Shown here: one piece after another, positions 1 to 8,347 of the stretch
Layout: each line of letters begins with the position of its first letter
How positions within the stretch are numbered: the first letter of the stretch is position 1
Assembly: GCA_945980035.1 (NCBI GenBank)
Contig: CAMFQG010000003.1
Location: 1 to 38,287 of the forward strand
DNA length: 38,287 nucleotides
Reading direction: 5' to 3'
Source: an uncultured Clostridia bacterium
GTDB lineage: Bacteria; Bacillota; Clostridia; Oscillospirales; Acutalibacteraceae
Translations under genes and position numbers: made by a program
Notes under the pieces: model-generated
What the model saw: the letters and a program-made list of their open reading frames with translations, nothing else
Database searches by the model: none
Told to the model about the DNA's origin: nothing

Positions 1-1
1 T

Positions 2-28
2 ATTGACGGAATCACTGTAATCGAGTAA
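2..28 (+). CDS. 3' end of an upstream gene (possibly BMP-family lipoprotein), partial
   Basis: Frame 2 reads IDGITVIE followed by TAA, then a hairpin and an ABC ATPase gene. A substrate-binding BMP/Med lipoprotein is the usual gene immediately upstream of this ATPase/permease set, and such proteins often end in a short DG-containing strand. Only eight codons are visible, so the identity rests on gene order and is weak. Confidence 0.35.
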   Translation: MDGITVIE

Positions 29-68
29 TTTTAAAATATCGGGTCACTATTATATTGATTGTTAAACC

Positions 69-99
69 TGCCGTGACCGTTTATTAAACGGTCACGGCA
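69..99 (+). terminator. Perfect hairpin between binding-protein gene and ABC ATPase gene
   Basis: The arms TGCCGTGACCGTTTA and TAAACGGTCACGGCA match perfectly over 15 bases with almost no loop. Only a short TTTT follows, so it may act as a partial terminator or as an mRNA 3'-end stabiliser. Either would let an upstream binding-protein gene be expressed above the ATPase and permeases, a known arrangement in ABC operons. The ATPase ribosome binding site starts about 12 bases after the stem. Confidence 0.65.
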
Positions 100-122
100 T
101 AGTTTTATTGAGGGAGAATATT

Positions 123-1667
123 ATGGCTGAAGCTTTGGCATTGGAATTAAAGGGTATAACCAAAACCTTTGGCAGTGTTGTTGCAAATAAAGATGTTGAC
201 CTAAAGGTGAAAAAGGGAGAGATTCTCTCTATTCTTGGTGAGAACGGCTCCGGCAAAACAACACTTATGAATATGGTATCGGGCATTTACTACCCCGATG
301 CAGGTGAGATTTACGTTAACGGACAGAATGTAGTTATCAGCTCGCCTAAGGATGCTTTTGAATACAAAATCGGTATGATACATCAGCACTTTAAACTTGT
401 TGACGTATTTACCGCTACTCAAAATATTGTCCTTGGTATTAAGGACGGCACAAGATTTAATATTAAAACAGCCGAAAAAAAGGTTAAAGAGATTACCGAA
501 AAGTACGGTTTTTCAGTTGACCTTAACAAAAAGATTTACGAAATGTCTGTGTCAGAAAAGCAGACTGTAGAAATTATCAAGGTGTTATACAGAGGGGCGG
601 ATATTCTTATTCTTGACGAGCCTACCGCTGTTTTGACACCCCAAGAAACACGAAAGCTATTCGACATTCTCCGCAAAATGAAAAAAGACGGAAAGTCGAT
701 TATTATAATTACTCACAAGCTTCACGAGGTTTTGGAAATTTCCGACAGAGTTACAACCCTGAGAAAGGGAGAATACGTAGGCACTGTGGAAACGAAGGAT
801 GCAACCGAGCAGTCCCTTACCGAAATGATGATGGGAGAAAAGGTTGAGCTGAATATTTCCCGTGAAGAGCCTAAAAATCCTGTTGAAAGACTTGTTGTAG
901 ATAACCTGACTGTAATCAAGCGTGACGGTACTGTTGCCTTGGATAACGTGAAATTTAACGCATACGGCGGAGAGATTCTTGGCATTGCAGGAATTTCAGG
1001 CAGTGGTCAAAAGGAGCTTCTGGAGGCTATTGCAGGACTTCAGGTAACAACAAAAAAATCAAGTATTCTATACAAACCTGACGACTTAGGCCCTCAACAG
1101 CTTGTGGGAAAAACCCCTAAGGAAATCAGAAAATTAGGTGTTGCACTTTCCTTTGTACCTGAGGACAGACTGGGTATGGGCCTTGTGGGAAATATGGACA
1201 TTATCGACAATATGATGCTACGTTCCTACAAGTCAGGCAGAGGTACATTCCTAAACAGAAAACAGCCTAAAGGACTTGCAGAGGAAGTTATTGAGAACTT
1301 GGAAGTAGTTACTCCAAGCGCTACAACTCCCGTTAGACGACTGTCAGGCGGTAATGTTCAAAAGGTGCTTGTAGGCAGAGAAATCGCCTCTGCTCCAAAG
1401 GTGCTTATGGTGGCATATCCTGTAAGAGGTCTTGACATTAACTCGTCATACACTATATATAACCTACTTGCCGAGCAGAAAAGAAACGGTACGGCTATCA
1501 TATTTGTAGGTGAGGATTTAGACGTACTTTTGGAACTTTGCGACAGAATTATGGTTATTAACTCAGGCAAGATTACCGGCATTGTTGACGGCAGAACTGC
1601 CACAAAAGAAGAAATCGGTTTGCTTATGACAAAAAGTGTAGAAAGGGAGGATGAAAATGAACAGTAA
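123..1667 (+). CDS. Nucleoside/simple-sugar ABC transporter, double ATP-binding protein (YufO/NupO-like)
   Basis: The 514-residue protein carries two fused ABC domains. Domain one has Walker A GENGSGKTT near residues 39-47, a degenerate signature MSVSEKQ and Walker B ILILDEPTAVL. Domain two has a degenerate P-loop GISGSGQ, a full LSGGNVQK signature and VAYPVRGLD, as is usual for the second half of the RbsA/NupO group. It should energise uptake of a nucleoside or related compound through the two permeases encoded next. The ORF track starts at a TTG at 108, but AGGGAG at 111-116 sits six bases before ATG 123, which I take as the start. The 3' end overlaps the next gene by 11 bases. The substrate cannot be read from the sequence. 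Confidence 0.9.
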   Translation: MAEALALELKGITKTFGSVVANKDVDLKVKKGEILSILGENGSGKTTLMNMVSGIYYPDAGEIYVNGQNVVISSPKDAFEYKIGMIHQHFKLVDVFTATQNIVLGIKDGTRFNIKTAEKKVKEITEKYGFSVDLNKKIYEMSVSEKQTVEIIKVLYRGADILILDEPTAVLTPQETRKLFDILRKMKKDGKSIIIITHKLHEVLEISDRVTTLRKGEYVGTVETKDATEQSLTEMMMGEKVELNISREEPKNPVERLVVDNLTVIKRDGTVALDNVKFNAYGGEILGIAGISGSGQKELLEAIAGLQVTTKKSSILYKPDDLGPQQLVGKTPKEIRKLGVALSFVPEDRLGMGLVGNMDIIDNMMLRSYKSGRGTFLNRKQPKGLAEEVIENLEVVTPSATTPVRRLSGGNVQKVLVGREIASAPKVLMVAYPVRGLDINSSYTIYNLLAEQKRNGTAIIFVGEDLDVLLELCDRIMVINSGKITGIVDGRTATKEEIGLLMTKSVEREDENEQ

Positions 1668-2763
1668 AACAAAGAATCACGAGCCTCTCTTTCACATAGC
1701 AAAAAGAGATACCCTGCCTATGTATAAATCCTGGGCAATACGTGGATTGGCTATCCTTTTTGCATTGATAGTTGCAGGTATTGTAACAATGCTTTTAACA
1801 GGGGAAAATCCTCTGAAAGTTTACTCAACTATGGTAAGCGGTGCTTTCGGCTCAAGCAGACGTATATGGAGTTTGCTCCAAAGCCTTGCGATGTTGCTTT
1901 GCGTATCTTTGGCTGTTACTCCTGCATTTAAGATGCGATTTTGGAATATCGGCGCTGAGGGACAGGTGCTTATCGGCGGACTTGCTACTGCCGGTTGTAT
2001 GATTACCCTTGGGGATAAAATTCCAAACGCTCTGCTTATTTTGGTTATGATAGTTGCAAGTATTGTTGCCGGTGCAATCTGGGCGCTTATTCCTGCGTTT
2101 TTCAAGGCGAAGTTCAACACTAACGAAACCTTGTTTACACTTATGATGAACTACGTTGCTATTCAACTTGTATCCTACTTTGAGATGCTGTGGGAAAATC
2201 CAAAAGGCTCAAGTAACATAGGTATTATCAATCAGTCAACCCACGCAGGCTGGCTGCCTACAATCGGAAATTTTGAATATCTTTTGAATGTGCTTGTAGT
2301 TTTGGGATTGACGATATTTATGTATATTTACCTTAAGTACAGCAAGCACGGATATGAGCTTACTGTTGTGGGCGAAAGCGAAAACACAGCAAGATATATC
2401 GGACTGAATGTTAAAAAAGTAATTATGAGAACAATGCTTTTATCCGGTGCAGTTTGCGGTATTGCAGGTTTGCTCCTTGTAGGCGGTACTAACCACACTA
2501 TCACCACTACAACAGCAGGCGGCAGAGGTTTTACGGCAATTATGGTATCATGGCTTGCAAAGTTTAATCCTATATATATGATTTTGACGGCATTTTTGAT
2601 TGCTTTTCTTGAGGCAGGTTCAGGAGCAATCTCAACGGTATTCGGACTAAACGAATCTTTTGCGGATATTATTACAGGTATTATCCTGTTCTTTATTATC
2701 GGCTGTGAGTTCTTTATTAACTATAAACTGCATTTCCGCAGTAGGCATAAGGAGGTAAAGTAA
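1657..2763 (+). CDS. ABC transporter permease (YufP/NupP-like, BPD_transp_2 family)
   Basis: The 368-residue polytopic protein has an N-terminal membrane segment, then the conserved run FKMRFWNIGAEGQ and the motif NTNETLFTLMMNYVA, both typical of the BMP-associated permease pair. It forms half of the membrane channel with the next gene. Two ATGs are available; GGGAGG at 1645-1650 abuts ATG 1651 but is six bases from ATG 1657, so 1657 is chosen. It overlaps the ATPase gene by 11 bases, which suggests translational coupling. Substrate is inferred only from family. Confidence 0.9.
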   Translation: MNSKTKNHEPLFHIAKRDTLPMYKSWAIRGLAILFALIVAGIVTMLLTGENPLKVYSTMVSGAFGSSRRIWSLLQSLAMLLCVSLAVTPAFKMRFWNIGAEGQVLIGGLATAGCMITLGDKIPNALLILVMIVASIVAGAIWALIPAFFKAKFNTNETLFTLMMNYVAIQLVSYFEMLWENPKGSSNIGIINQSTHAGWLPTIGNFEYLLNVLVVLGLTIFMYIYLKYSKHGYELTVVGESENTARYIGLNVKKVIMRTMLLSGAVCGIAGLLLVGGTNHTITTTTAGGRGFTAIMVSWLAKFNPIYMILTAFLIAFLEAGSGAISTVFGLNESFADIITGIILFFIIGCEFFINYKLHFRSRHKEVK

Positions 2764-2764
2764 G

Positions 2765-3751
2765 ATGGTTGCAACATTTATTCAACGTGCTGTAATGCAG
2801 GGTATTCCTCTGCTGTTCGGCTCAACAGGTGAAATCATCACAGAAAAATCCGGCAACCTGAACTTAGGTATCCCCGGAATTATGTATGTGGGCGGTATCA
2901 GCGGTGTAATCGGTGCATTCCTTTACGAAAATTCTCTTGCTGCTCCTGAGGACGCAAATGCTTTTCTTGCTATTTCCATTCCGCTGCTTTGCAGTATTTT
3001 AGGTTCTCTTATTATGGGACTGATTTACAGTTTCCTGACAGTTACTCTGAGAGCTAATCAGAATGTAACCGGTCTTGCGATTACTACCTTCGGTGTTGGT
3101 TTTGGTAACTTTTTCGGTGGTTCACTTATCAAGCTTGTTGATTCAGACGTTCCTTCAATCGCTCTTACAACAACAAGTAACTTCTTCAGAACTACCCTGC
3201 CCTTTGCAGGGTCAACAGGCTGGTTTGGAAAAATTTTCCTGTCATACGGATTTCTGGCATATGCGGCAATTATTATTGCTATTGCCTGTTCAATCTTTTT
3301 AAACAGAACACGTGGCGGTCTGCATTTAAGAGCAGTAGGTGAAAACCCTGCTACAGCAGACGCAGCTGGCATTAACGTAGAGAGAACAAAGTACCTTGCA
3401 ACCTGTGTGGGCAGTGCAATCGCAGGTCTTGGCGGTCTGTATTATGTTATGGACTATGCTAACGGCGTATGGTCTAACGACGGCTTCGGTGACAGAGGTT
3501 GGCTTGCTATTGCCCTTGTAATCTTTGCTATTTGGCGACCAAGCTCAAGTATTTTAGGCTCTATCCTGTTTGGCGGTCTGTATATTATTTATTTGTTTAT
3601 TCCGGGACTTGCTCTTAGAACACAGGAATTGTTCAAGATGTTGCCGTATGTTGTAACAATTATTGTTTTGATATTTGTCAGTATCAGAAACAAGAAAGAA
3701 AATCAAGGACCACAGTCACTTGGTCTTTCATACTTCCGAGAAGAACGGTGA
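2765..3751 (+). CDS. ABC transporter permease (YufQ/NupQ-like)
   Basis: The 328-residue multi-pass protein has the family hallmark GSTGEIITEKSGNLNLGIPG near its N-terminus and a VGENPATADAAGINV loop, which is the usual coupling-helix region of this permease class. It begins one base after the stop of the first permease, with AAGGAGG at 2749-2755 nine bases before the ATG. Together the three genes make a complete membrane and ATPase set; the binding protein would lie left of the window. It is the last gene before the hairpin at 3755. Confidence 0.9.
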   Translation: MVATFIQRAVMQGIPLLFGSTGEIITEKSGNLNLGIPGIMYVGGISGVIGAFLYENSLAAPEDANAFLAISIPLLCSILGSLIMGLIYSFLTVTLRANQNVTGLAITTFGVGFGNFFGGSLIKLVDSDVPSIALTTTSNFFRTTLPFAGSTGWFGKIFLSYGFLAYAAIIIAIACSIFLNRTRGGLHLRAVGENPATADAAGINVERTKYLATCVGSAIAGLGGLYYVMDYANGVWSNDGFGDRGWLAIALVIFAIWRPSSSILGSILFGGLYIIYLFIPGLALRTQELFKMLPYVVTIIVLIFVSIRNKKENQGPQSLGLSYFREER

Positions 3752-3754
3752 TAC

Positions 3755-3788
3755 AAAACGCTCTGCCGAGAAATCAGCAGAGCGTTTT
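3755..3788. terminator. Bidirectional terminator between convergent operons
   Basis: AAAACGCTCTGC and GCAGAGCGTTTT flank a ten-base loop. The A-run on one side and T-run on the other let the same hairpin stop both the ABC operon on the plus strand and the HAD-terminated operon on the minus strand. Confidence 0.9.
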
Positions 3789-3791
3789 AAT

Positions 3792-4433
3792 TTATATGTG
3801 TTTCTTTACTTCCGTCAAGTCCCGGCACAAAGCAAAAAGCATAGGGCGGATTTCTTTAGTAGGCTCTATTAAGTCAGGCACCATTATACATTTCAGTCCT
3901 GCATTGTAGGCACTCTTAATTCCGTTAATGCTGTCCTCCAATGCAATGCAGTCCTGTGGCTTTTCCCCTAATTCCTTAACAGCGGTAATGAAAATTTCGG
4001 GGTTGGGCTTGCTGTTTTTCACCATATCCCCGCAAATCAGCTTGTCAAAATAATCTATAACCTTTGCTCTTGTTAAAATCTCTGTTGCACTTTTTGTTGT
4101 AGTAGAGGTTGCAAGGGCAATTTTTATATTCCTGCCTTTTAGGTAAGAAAGAATTTCAAACAAACCTGTTTTTATTGGAACGCCCTGTTCTTCTGTATAT
4201 TTCCAAAAGCGCTCCATAGCCTCAACTTTTATTTTATCGTAGTCAAAGTTATTTCCGTAAAGGTTTTCGTAAAAGGTCTTAACCTCAGCGGAGCGGATGC
4301 CTATGGTCTTTTTGTAAATGTCAAAGCTATAGCTGTAGCCTTTTTCTGTTAAGATTTCATTCCAAATTTTGTATGTAAGGTTTTCAGTGTCAAACATCAA
4401 ACCGTCCATATCAAAAACTGCGCCTTTAATCAT
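3792..4433 (-). CDS. HAD-superfamily phosphatase/phosphomutase (beta-phosphoglucomutase-like)
   Basis: The 213-residue protein shows all four HAD motifs: FDMDG with the two catalytic aspartates near the start, LATSTT (motif II), the lysine in SKPNPEIF (motif III) and LEDSINGI (motif IV). The helical cap between motifs I and II places it in the beta-phosphoglucomutase/phosphoglycolate phosphatase subgroup. It is cytosolic and the substrate is not predictable. Its ATG lies inside the last codons of the GNAT gene (8-base overlap), so the two are probably translated together. It is the last gene of the cell-wall operon. Confidence 0.85.
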   Translation of the reverse strand: MIKGAVFDMDGLMFDTENLTYKIWNEILTEKGYSYSFDIYKKTIGIRSAEVKTFYENLYGNNFDYDKIKVEAMERFWKYTEEQGVPIKTGLFEILSYLKGRNIKIALATSTTTKSATEILTRAKVIDYFDKLICGDMVKNSKPNPEIFITAVKELGEKPQDCIALEDSINGIKSAYNAGLKCIMVPDLIEPTKEIRPMLFALCRDLTEVKKHI

Positions 4434-4989
4434 ATTGCTTTTCGTAATCCTCTTTTAAAATACCGTAGTAACAGCAATCGCAAATACCCTGATTGTTTAA
4501 GTCGGACTTTCGCAGAGTGCCCTCGTACACCATTCCGCACTTTTCCATAACCTTGCCGGAGTTTGGATTGTTTACATCGTGTCTGCTTTCAATCCTCAAA
4601 GCACCCACCTCATCGAACAGGTATTTTATAACCATACTCAGTGCTTCTGAGGTTATGCCCTGACGCCACCATTTTCTGCCGATGCAGTAACCTATGTGGA
4701 GCATACCGATACTGTCGTTTTTGCTGACAACACCGATACTGCCAACAGGCTCGTTTGTATCTCTAAGGACTATAATCCATTGGTAAAAGTCCTTTTGGCT
4801 GTAGGATTTTATCCATTCATTTACCACAAATTCCGTTACTGAAATGTCCTTGTGAGGTTGCCATGTAAGGAATTTTGTTACCTCGCTGTCATTAGCCCAG
4901 TTGTTGAACATAGGCCGGGTGTCCTTACGGCTGAATTTTCTCAAACACAGCCTTTGGCTTTTCAGAGTTTTTGTTCCCTTATGTTTCAT
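4426..4989 (-). CDS. GNAT-family N-acetyltransferase (RimJ/RimL-like)
   Basis: The 187-residue protein follows the RimJ/RimL pattern: LKSQRLCLRKFSRKD at the start, a substrate arm, the acetyl-CoA loop region IGRKWWRQGITSEAL (Q/R-x-x-G-x-G/A variant) and the late motif NNPNSGKVMEKCGM. It likely acetylates a protein N-terminus or a small amine. Its ATG shares an ATGA overlap with the murF stop, which suggests coupling. The operon position gives no clear clue to its substrate. Confidence 0.85.
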   Translation of the reverse strand: MKHKGTKTLKSQRLCLRKFSRKDTRPMFNNWANDSEVTKFLTWQPHKDISVTEFVVNEWIKSYSQKDFYQWIIVLRDTNEPVGSIGVVSKNDSIGMLHIGYCIGRKWWRQGITSEALSMVIKYLFDEVGALRIESRHDVNNPNSGKVMEKCGMVYEGTLRKSDLNNQGICDCCYYGILKEDYEKQYD

Positions 4990-6332
4990 TTTAGTTTCTT
5001 TAATTCATCAACAATTTTTTCAAATTCCATACTGTGACTTGCCTTTACCAAAACAACGTCACCCTTTTCAATTATTGCAGGAAGCTCTGATATTGCATCT
5101 TCCTTTGTTTCAAAATAAAACTTGCTTTCTGCACCCTTTGCAAGCTCCTTTGCCAGAGGTCCGATTGCAACAACAATGTCCGCCTTTTTTGCGTACTGTC
5201 CTGTTTCAAAGTGGAGTTTAAGCTCGTTTACACCAAGCTCCTTCATATCTCCTAAAACGCATACCTTTCTACCGGTGAAATTCATCAGCGTGTCAATAGA
5301 GGCTTTCACGGAAGTAGGGTTGGCATTATAGCAGTCATCAATGATTTTGATAAAGCCGTTGTCTATAAGATTAGCGCGACTGCCTACGGTTTTGTAGCTT
5401 TCTACACCCTTTACAATTTGTTCATCACTAAGCTGTAATTCCTTGCCTACAGCAGCGGCCGCAAGAGCGTTGCTGACCATATATGTGCCGATTGCAGGGA
5501 TAACAACATGGTGAGCTTTACCGCCGAAAATTAAGTCAGCCTCAACGCTTTCGCCGTTGTTGCTCTTTATGTTTTCTGCTTGATATTCTCCGTTGCTTAT
5601 GCCGTAAAAAATCGGAGCTTTGCCTTTTACTTCTTTTACATTTCTGAGCTTGTCATCGTCTATATTCAGCACAACAGTACCGCCCTGACGGAGATTTGCA
5701 AACATTTCTGTTTTAGCTCTGAAAACCCCATCTCTGTCACCTAAGTTTTCAATGTGACAGTCGCCGATGATTGTGATAACCTCAACGGTGGGCTGTACCA
5801 TTTTTGAAATCCTGTCCATTTCGCCAAAATCTGAAATGCCCATTTCTACAACAGCTACTTCAGTGCTGTCATCCATACCGAACAGGGTTAGTGGAACACC
5901 TAACTCGTTGTTGAGGTTGCCTGCGGTTTTATGCACCCTGTACTTTTGTGCCAGTACAGATGCAATCATCTCCTTTGTAGAGGTTTTTCCTACACTTCCG
6001 CTTATTCCCACAACAGGAATATCAAAAAGCTCTCTGTAGGCTTTGGCTATCTGTTTAACAGCAACCAGCGTGTTATCAACCAGGATATAGGGCTTTGTGG
6101 GATTTTTGGGGGGATTTTCGCACAAGGCACAAATTGCCCCCATTTCAAAGCACTTTTCAATAAAATCGTGTCCGTCAACCCTTGCACCCTTAATAGCTAA
6201 AAACAGGGAGTTTTCCTTTATATTTCTGCTGTCACGTTCAATAGAGCTGACAGCAGTATCTTTTAAATTTTCGTCGCCTATGTACTTTCCGTTGCAGGCG
6301 TCTGCAATTTGCCTAAGTGTAAAAGCTTTCAT
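4986..6332 (-). CDS. murF: UDP-N-acetylmuramoyl-tripeptide--D-alanyl-D-alanine ligase
   Basis: The 448-residue protein is a Mur ligase of normal MurF length. It has the ATP loop GSVGKTST at residues 112-119, the AVVEMGIS segment and the MurF-type motif DDCYNANPTSVKAS near residue 315. It adds D-Ala-D-Ala to UDP-MurNAc-tripeptide in the cytosol, completing the peptidoglycan pentapeptide. It follows ddl, the enzyme that makes its dipeptide substrate, by 11 bases, which supports the call. AGGAAAG precedes the ATG. Confidence 0.96.
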   Translation of the reverse strand: MKAFTLRQIADACNGKYIGDENLKDTAVSSIERDSRNIKENSLFLAIKGARVDGHDFIEKCFEMGAICALCENPPKNPTKPYILVDNTLVAVKQIAKAYRELFDIPVVGISGSVGKTSTKEMIASVLAQKYRVHKTAGNLNNELGVPLTLFGMDDSTEVAVVEMGISDFGEMDRISKMVQPTVEVITIIGDCHIENLGDRDGVFRAKTEMFANLRQGGTVVLNIDDDKLRNVKEVKGKAPIFYGISNGEYQAENIKSNNGESVEADLIFGGKAHHVVIPAIGTYMVSNALAAAAVGKELQLSDEQIVKGVESYKTVGSRANLIDNGFIKIIDDCYNANPTSVKASIDTLMNFTGRKVCVLGDMKELGVNELKLHFETGQYAKKADIVVAIGPLAKELAKGAESKFYFETKEDAISELPAIIEKGDVVLVKASHSMEFEKIVDELKKLK

Positions 6333-6343
6333 ATAAATCTTTC

Positions 6344-7381
6344 CTAATTATATTTTTCAAGTGACAGCTCAACTATTTTGTCACAAAGGGTAGGGTAGTC
6401 CATACCCTCAACTGCCGCCTCCTGTGGCAGCAGGCTTGTAGGCGTCATACCCGGCAGGGTGTTAGCCTCCAAGCAGTAAGCCTTGCCGTCCTCAGCAAGA
6501 ATAAAGTCAACACGTCCGTAGCAGGACAGCTGTAAAACCTTGAATACCTCATATGCGCTGTTTCTCAGTACTTTGTCCTCTTCTTCTGTAATATCCGCAG
6601 GACATACTTCAACGGTCAGTCCTGCCTGATATTTTGACTTGTAATCGTAAAAGCCTGTTGTTGGGATAATTTCAATAGGCGGTAAAACCTTATCGCCAAG
6701 GACACCTACGGAAAATTCTCTACCCTTGATAAACTGCTCTACGATGATTTTATCATCAAATGAAAAAGCCTCTTTAACAGCGTTGTTAAGCTCTTCAGGG
6801 TTTTCTGCCTTTAAAATACCTACACTGCTGCCTCCTGAGCAGGGCTTGATAACGCAAGGGAAGTGAGTCCAGGAGCTTGTATCGTCACCTTTTTTGAATA
6901 CTTCCCCCTGTGCAGTGTCTATTTTGTTTTGAATAAACAATGCCTTTGTAATGGCTTTATCCATAGCAAGAGCCGAACCCAAATGACCGGAGCCTGTGTA
7001 TTTGATTCCTAAAATATCAAATGTTGCCTGTATCTGACCGTTTTCGCCCTCTCCGCCGTGGAGAGCAAGGTAAGTAATATCTGCGTATTTGCAAATTTCT
7101 ACTACATTTGCTCCTAAAAAGCTACTGCTTTTATCCCTACGCATAGCTTCAACTTCTGCTAAATCGGGAATGCTTTCAGCAACTCCTATGTTTTCTGCAA
7201 AGCTGTAGTTCTGTTCGAAAAGCTCTGCGGGATTGCAGTTATCTTCCTCATATCCCATAAAAACGTCAACTAAAACTACCCTGTGACCTTTACTGCGTAA
7301 TGCGTGGGCAATTTTAATTCCTGATGAAATTGAAACGTCACGCTCTGTACTAAGACCGCCTGCAAGAACTGCTATATTCAT
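6344..7381 (-). CDS. ddl: D-alanine--D-alanine ligase
   Basis: The 345-residue ATP-grasp protein starts with MNIAVLAGGLSTERDVS, contains LALHGGEGENGQ and the glycine-rich loop KPCSGGSSVGI, and ends with EANTLPGMTPTSLLPQ. These are the standard Ddl nucleotide- and D-Ala-binding stretches. It joins two D-alanines for MurF, which is encoded next. GGGGAGG six bases upstream is a strong ribosome binding site. I did not try to decide D-Ala versus D-Lac or D-Ser preference, although the murF context favours D-Ala. Confidence 0.95.
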   Translation of the reverse strand: MNIAVLAGGLSTERDVSISSGIKIAHALRSKGHRVVLVDVFMGYEEDNCNPAELFEQNYSFAENIGVAESIPDLAEVEAMRRDKSSSFLGANVVEICKYADITYLALHGGEGENGQIQATFDILGIKYTGSGHLGSALAMDKAITKALFIQNKIDTAQGEVFKKGDDTSSWTHFPCVIKPCSGGSSVGILKAENPEELNNAVKEAFSFDDKIIVEQFIKGREFSVGVLGDKVLPPIEIIPTTGFYDYKSKYQAGLTVEVCPADITEEEDKVLRNSAYEVFKVLQLSCYGRVDFILAEDGKAYCLEANTLPGMTPTSLLPQEAAVEGMDYPTLCDKIVELSLEKYN

Positions 7382-7400
7382 AGTTTACCTCCCCAAGATA

Positions 7401-7742
7401 TTAAAACATAAATTTGTTGTAGCCCCAATATTCAACCTCTTCAAATTTCACGTAACAGTAATCGGGGGAAACACCGATTTCCTCCTGAAGTATGGTGCAG
7501 ATTTCCGCTGTCAGATTTCCGTAAGCCTCTTTTGTGGATTTTCCCAGCAACTTAACCTCTACAAAAGCTGTGGGAGCCTTGTCACCGTGGAACATAAAGC
7601 TGATGTTGTCCTCAACGGAGCACATAAAGTAGGCTGAAGTTTTGCCCGGAATAATTGAAATTGCTTCTGTCAGCCTTTTTTCAATGGCTGTTTTTTTAAT
7701 TTCCTCAACCTTTTGCGATGTTTTAACTTGAATATACGGCAT
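7401..7742 (-). CDS. Macrophage migration inhibitory factor (MIF)-like tautomerase
   Basis: The 113-residue protein matches the MIF/tautomerase superfamily in length and in key places. It begins MPYIQVKT, so methionine removal would expose the catalytic Pro1. IPGKTSAYFMC aligns with the Lys32 region, and FHGDKAPTAFVEVKLLGK corresponds to the central strand of MIF proteins. The family tautomerises phenylpyruvate-like keto acids as a trimer. The gene has GGAGG six bases before ATG and is the first gene after a sigma-A promoter, heading the ddl-murF operon. A role in cell-wall synthesis is not known for this family. Confidence 0.88.
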   Translation of the reverse strand: MPYIQVKTSQKVEEIKKTAIEKRLTEAISIIPGKTSAYFMCSVEDNISFMFHGDKAPTAFVEVKLLGKSTKEAYGNLTAEICTILQEEIGVSPDYCYVKFEEVEYWGYNKFMF

Positions 7743-7772
7743 AATAACCCTCCAAAAAATAATACTCCTTTA

Positions 7773-7801
7773 ATTATATTACGATTTCCTTTTATTTTCA
7801 A
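7773..7801 (-). promoter_or_regulatory. Sigma-A promoter for the MIF-ddl-murF-GNAT-HAD operon
   Basis: Reading the minus strand, TTGAAA (7801-7796) is followed by a 17-base spacer and TATAAT (7778-7773). It lies between the leuD terminator and the MIF-like gene, making the five-gene operon independent of leuCD. Confidence 0.8.
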
Positions 7802-7815
7802 CTATATAGCAACAA

Positions 7816-7843
7816 AAAGAGGCTGTAAAAAAACAGCCCCTTT
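7816..7843 (-). terminator. Terminator after leuD
   Basis: On the minus strand AAAGGGGCTGT pairs with ACAGCCTCTTT across a T-rich loop and continues into TTTTTG. It lies 12 bases beyond the leuD stop and before the next promoter. Confidence 0.8.
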
Positions 7844-7855
7844 GCAATGTATTAA

Positions 7856-8335
7856 TTATTTAATTGAATTGATAAGTCCGCCTTTTTCGATGATGTTCTG
7901 AATGAAAGGTGGGAACGGCTCGCCTTGGAATGTAGCACCTGTTGTTTCGTCGGTAATAATACCTGTGTTAAAATCAACTGAAACTGTGTCGCCGTTGCTG
8001 ATAGCCTCGGCAGCCTCAGGACACTCTAAAATAGGAAGACCGATATTGATAGCATTTCTGTAGAAAATACGCGCAAAGCTTGATGCGATAACACAGCTGA
8101 TGCCGGAAGCCTTAATAGCGATTGGTGCGTGCTCACGGGATGAACCGCAGCCGAAGTTCTTGGTGGCAACCATAATGTCGCCCTCCTGAACATTGTTTAC
8201 AAAGTCCTTGTCTATATCCTCCATACAGTGAGTTGCAAGCTCTTTGTGAGATGCAGTGTTAAGATAACGAGCAGGGATAATTACGTCTGTATCTACGTTA
8301 TCGCCGAATTTATGTACTTTACCTTTTACGTTCAT
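7856..8335 (-). CDS. leuD: 3-isopropylmalate dehydratase small subunit
   Basis: The 159-residue protein has the swivelling-domain motif [15 protein letters not shown] and the IIPARYL segment of LeuD. The short length matches the bacterial/archaeal LeuD subgroup paired with ~420-residue LeuC proteins. With LeuC it interconverts 2- and 3-isopropylmalate in leucine synthesis. The ORF track begins at ATG 8341, but AAGGAGG is only one base from that ATG and seven from ATG 8335, so [11 protein letters not shown] is the likely start. It follows leuC by 12 bases. leuA and leuB are not in the window. Confidence 0.94.
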   Translation of the reverse strand: MNVKGKVHKFGDNVDTDVIIPARYLNTASHKELATHCMEDIDKDFVNNVQEGDIMVATKNFGCGSSREHAPIAIKASGISCVIASSFARIFYRNAINIGLPILECPEAAEAISNGDTVSVDFNTGIITDETTGATFQGEPFPPFIQNIIEKGGLINSIK

Positions 8336-8347
8336 AATCATTCCTCC

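Noticed and set aside
3058-3372. 104-codon antisense ORF within the permease gene
   Set aside because: It is a typical shadow of a membrane-protein gene, without start signals.
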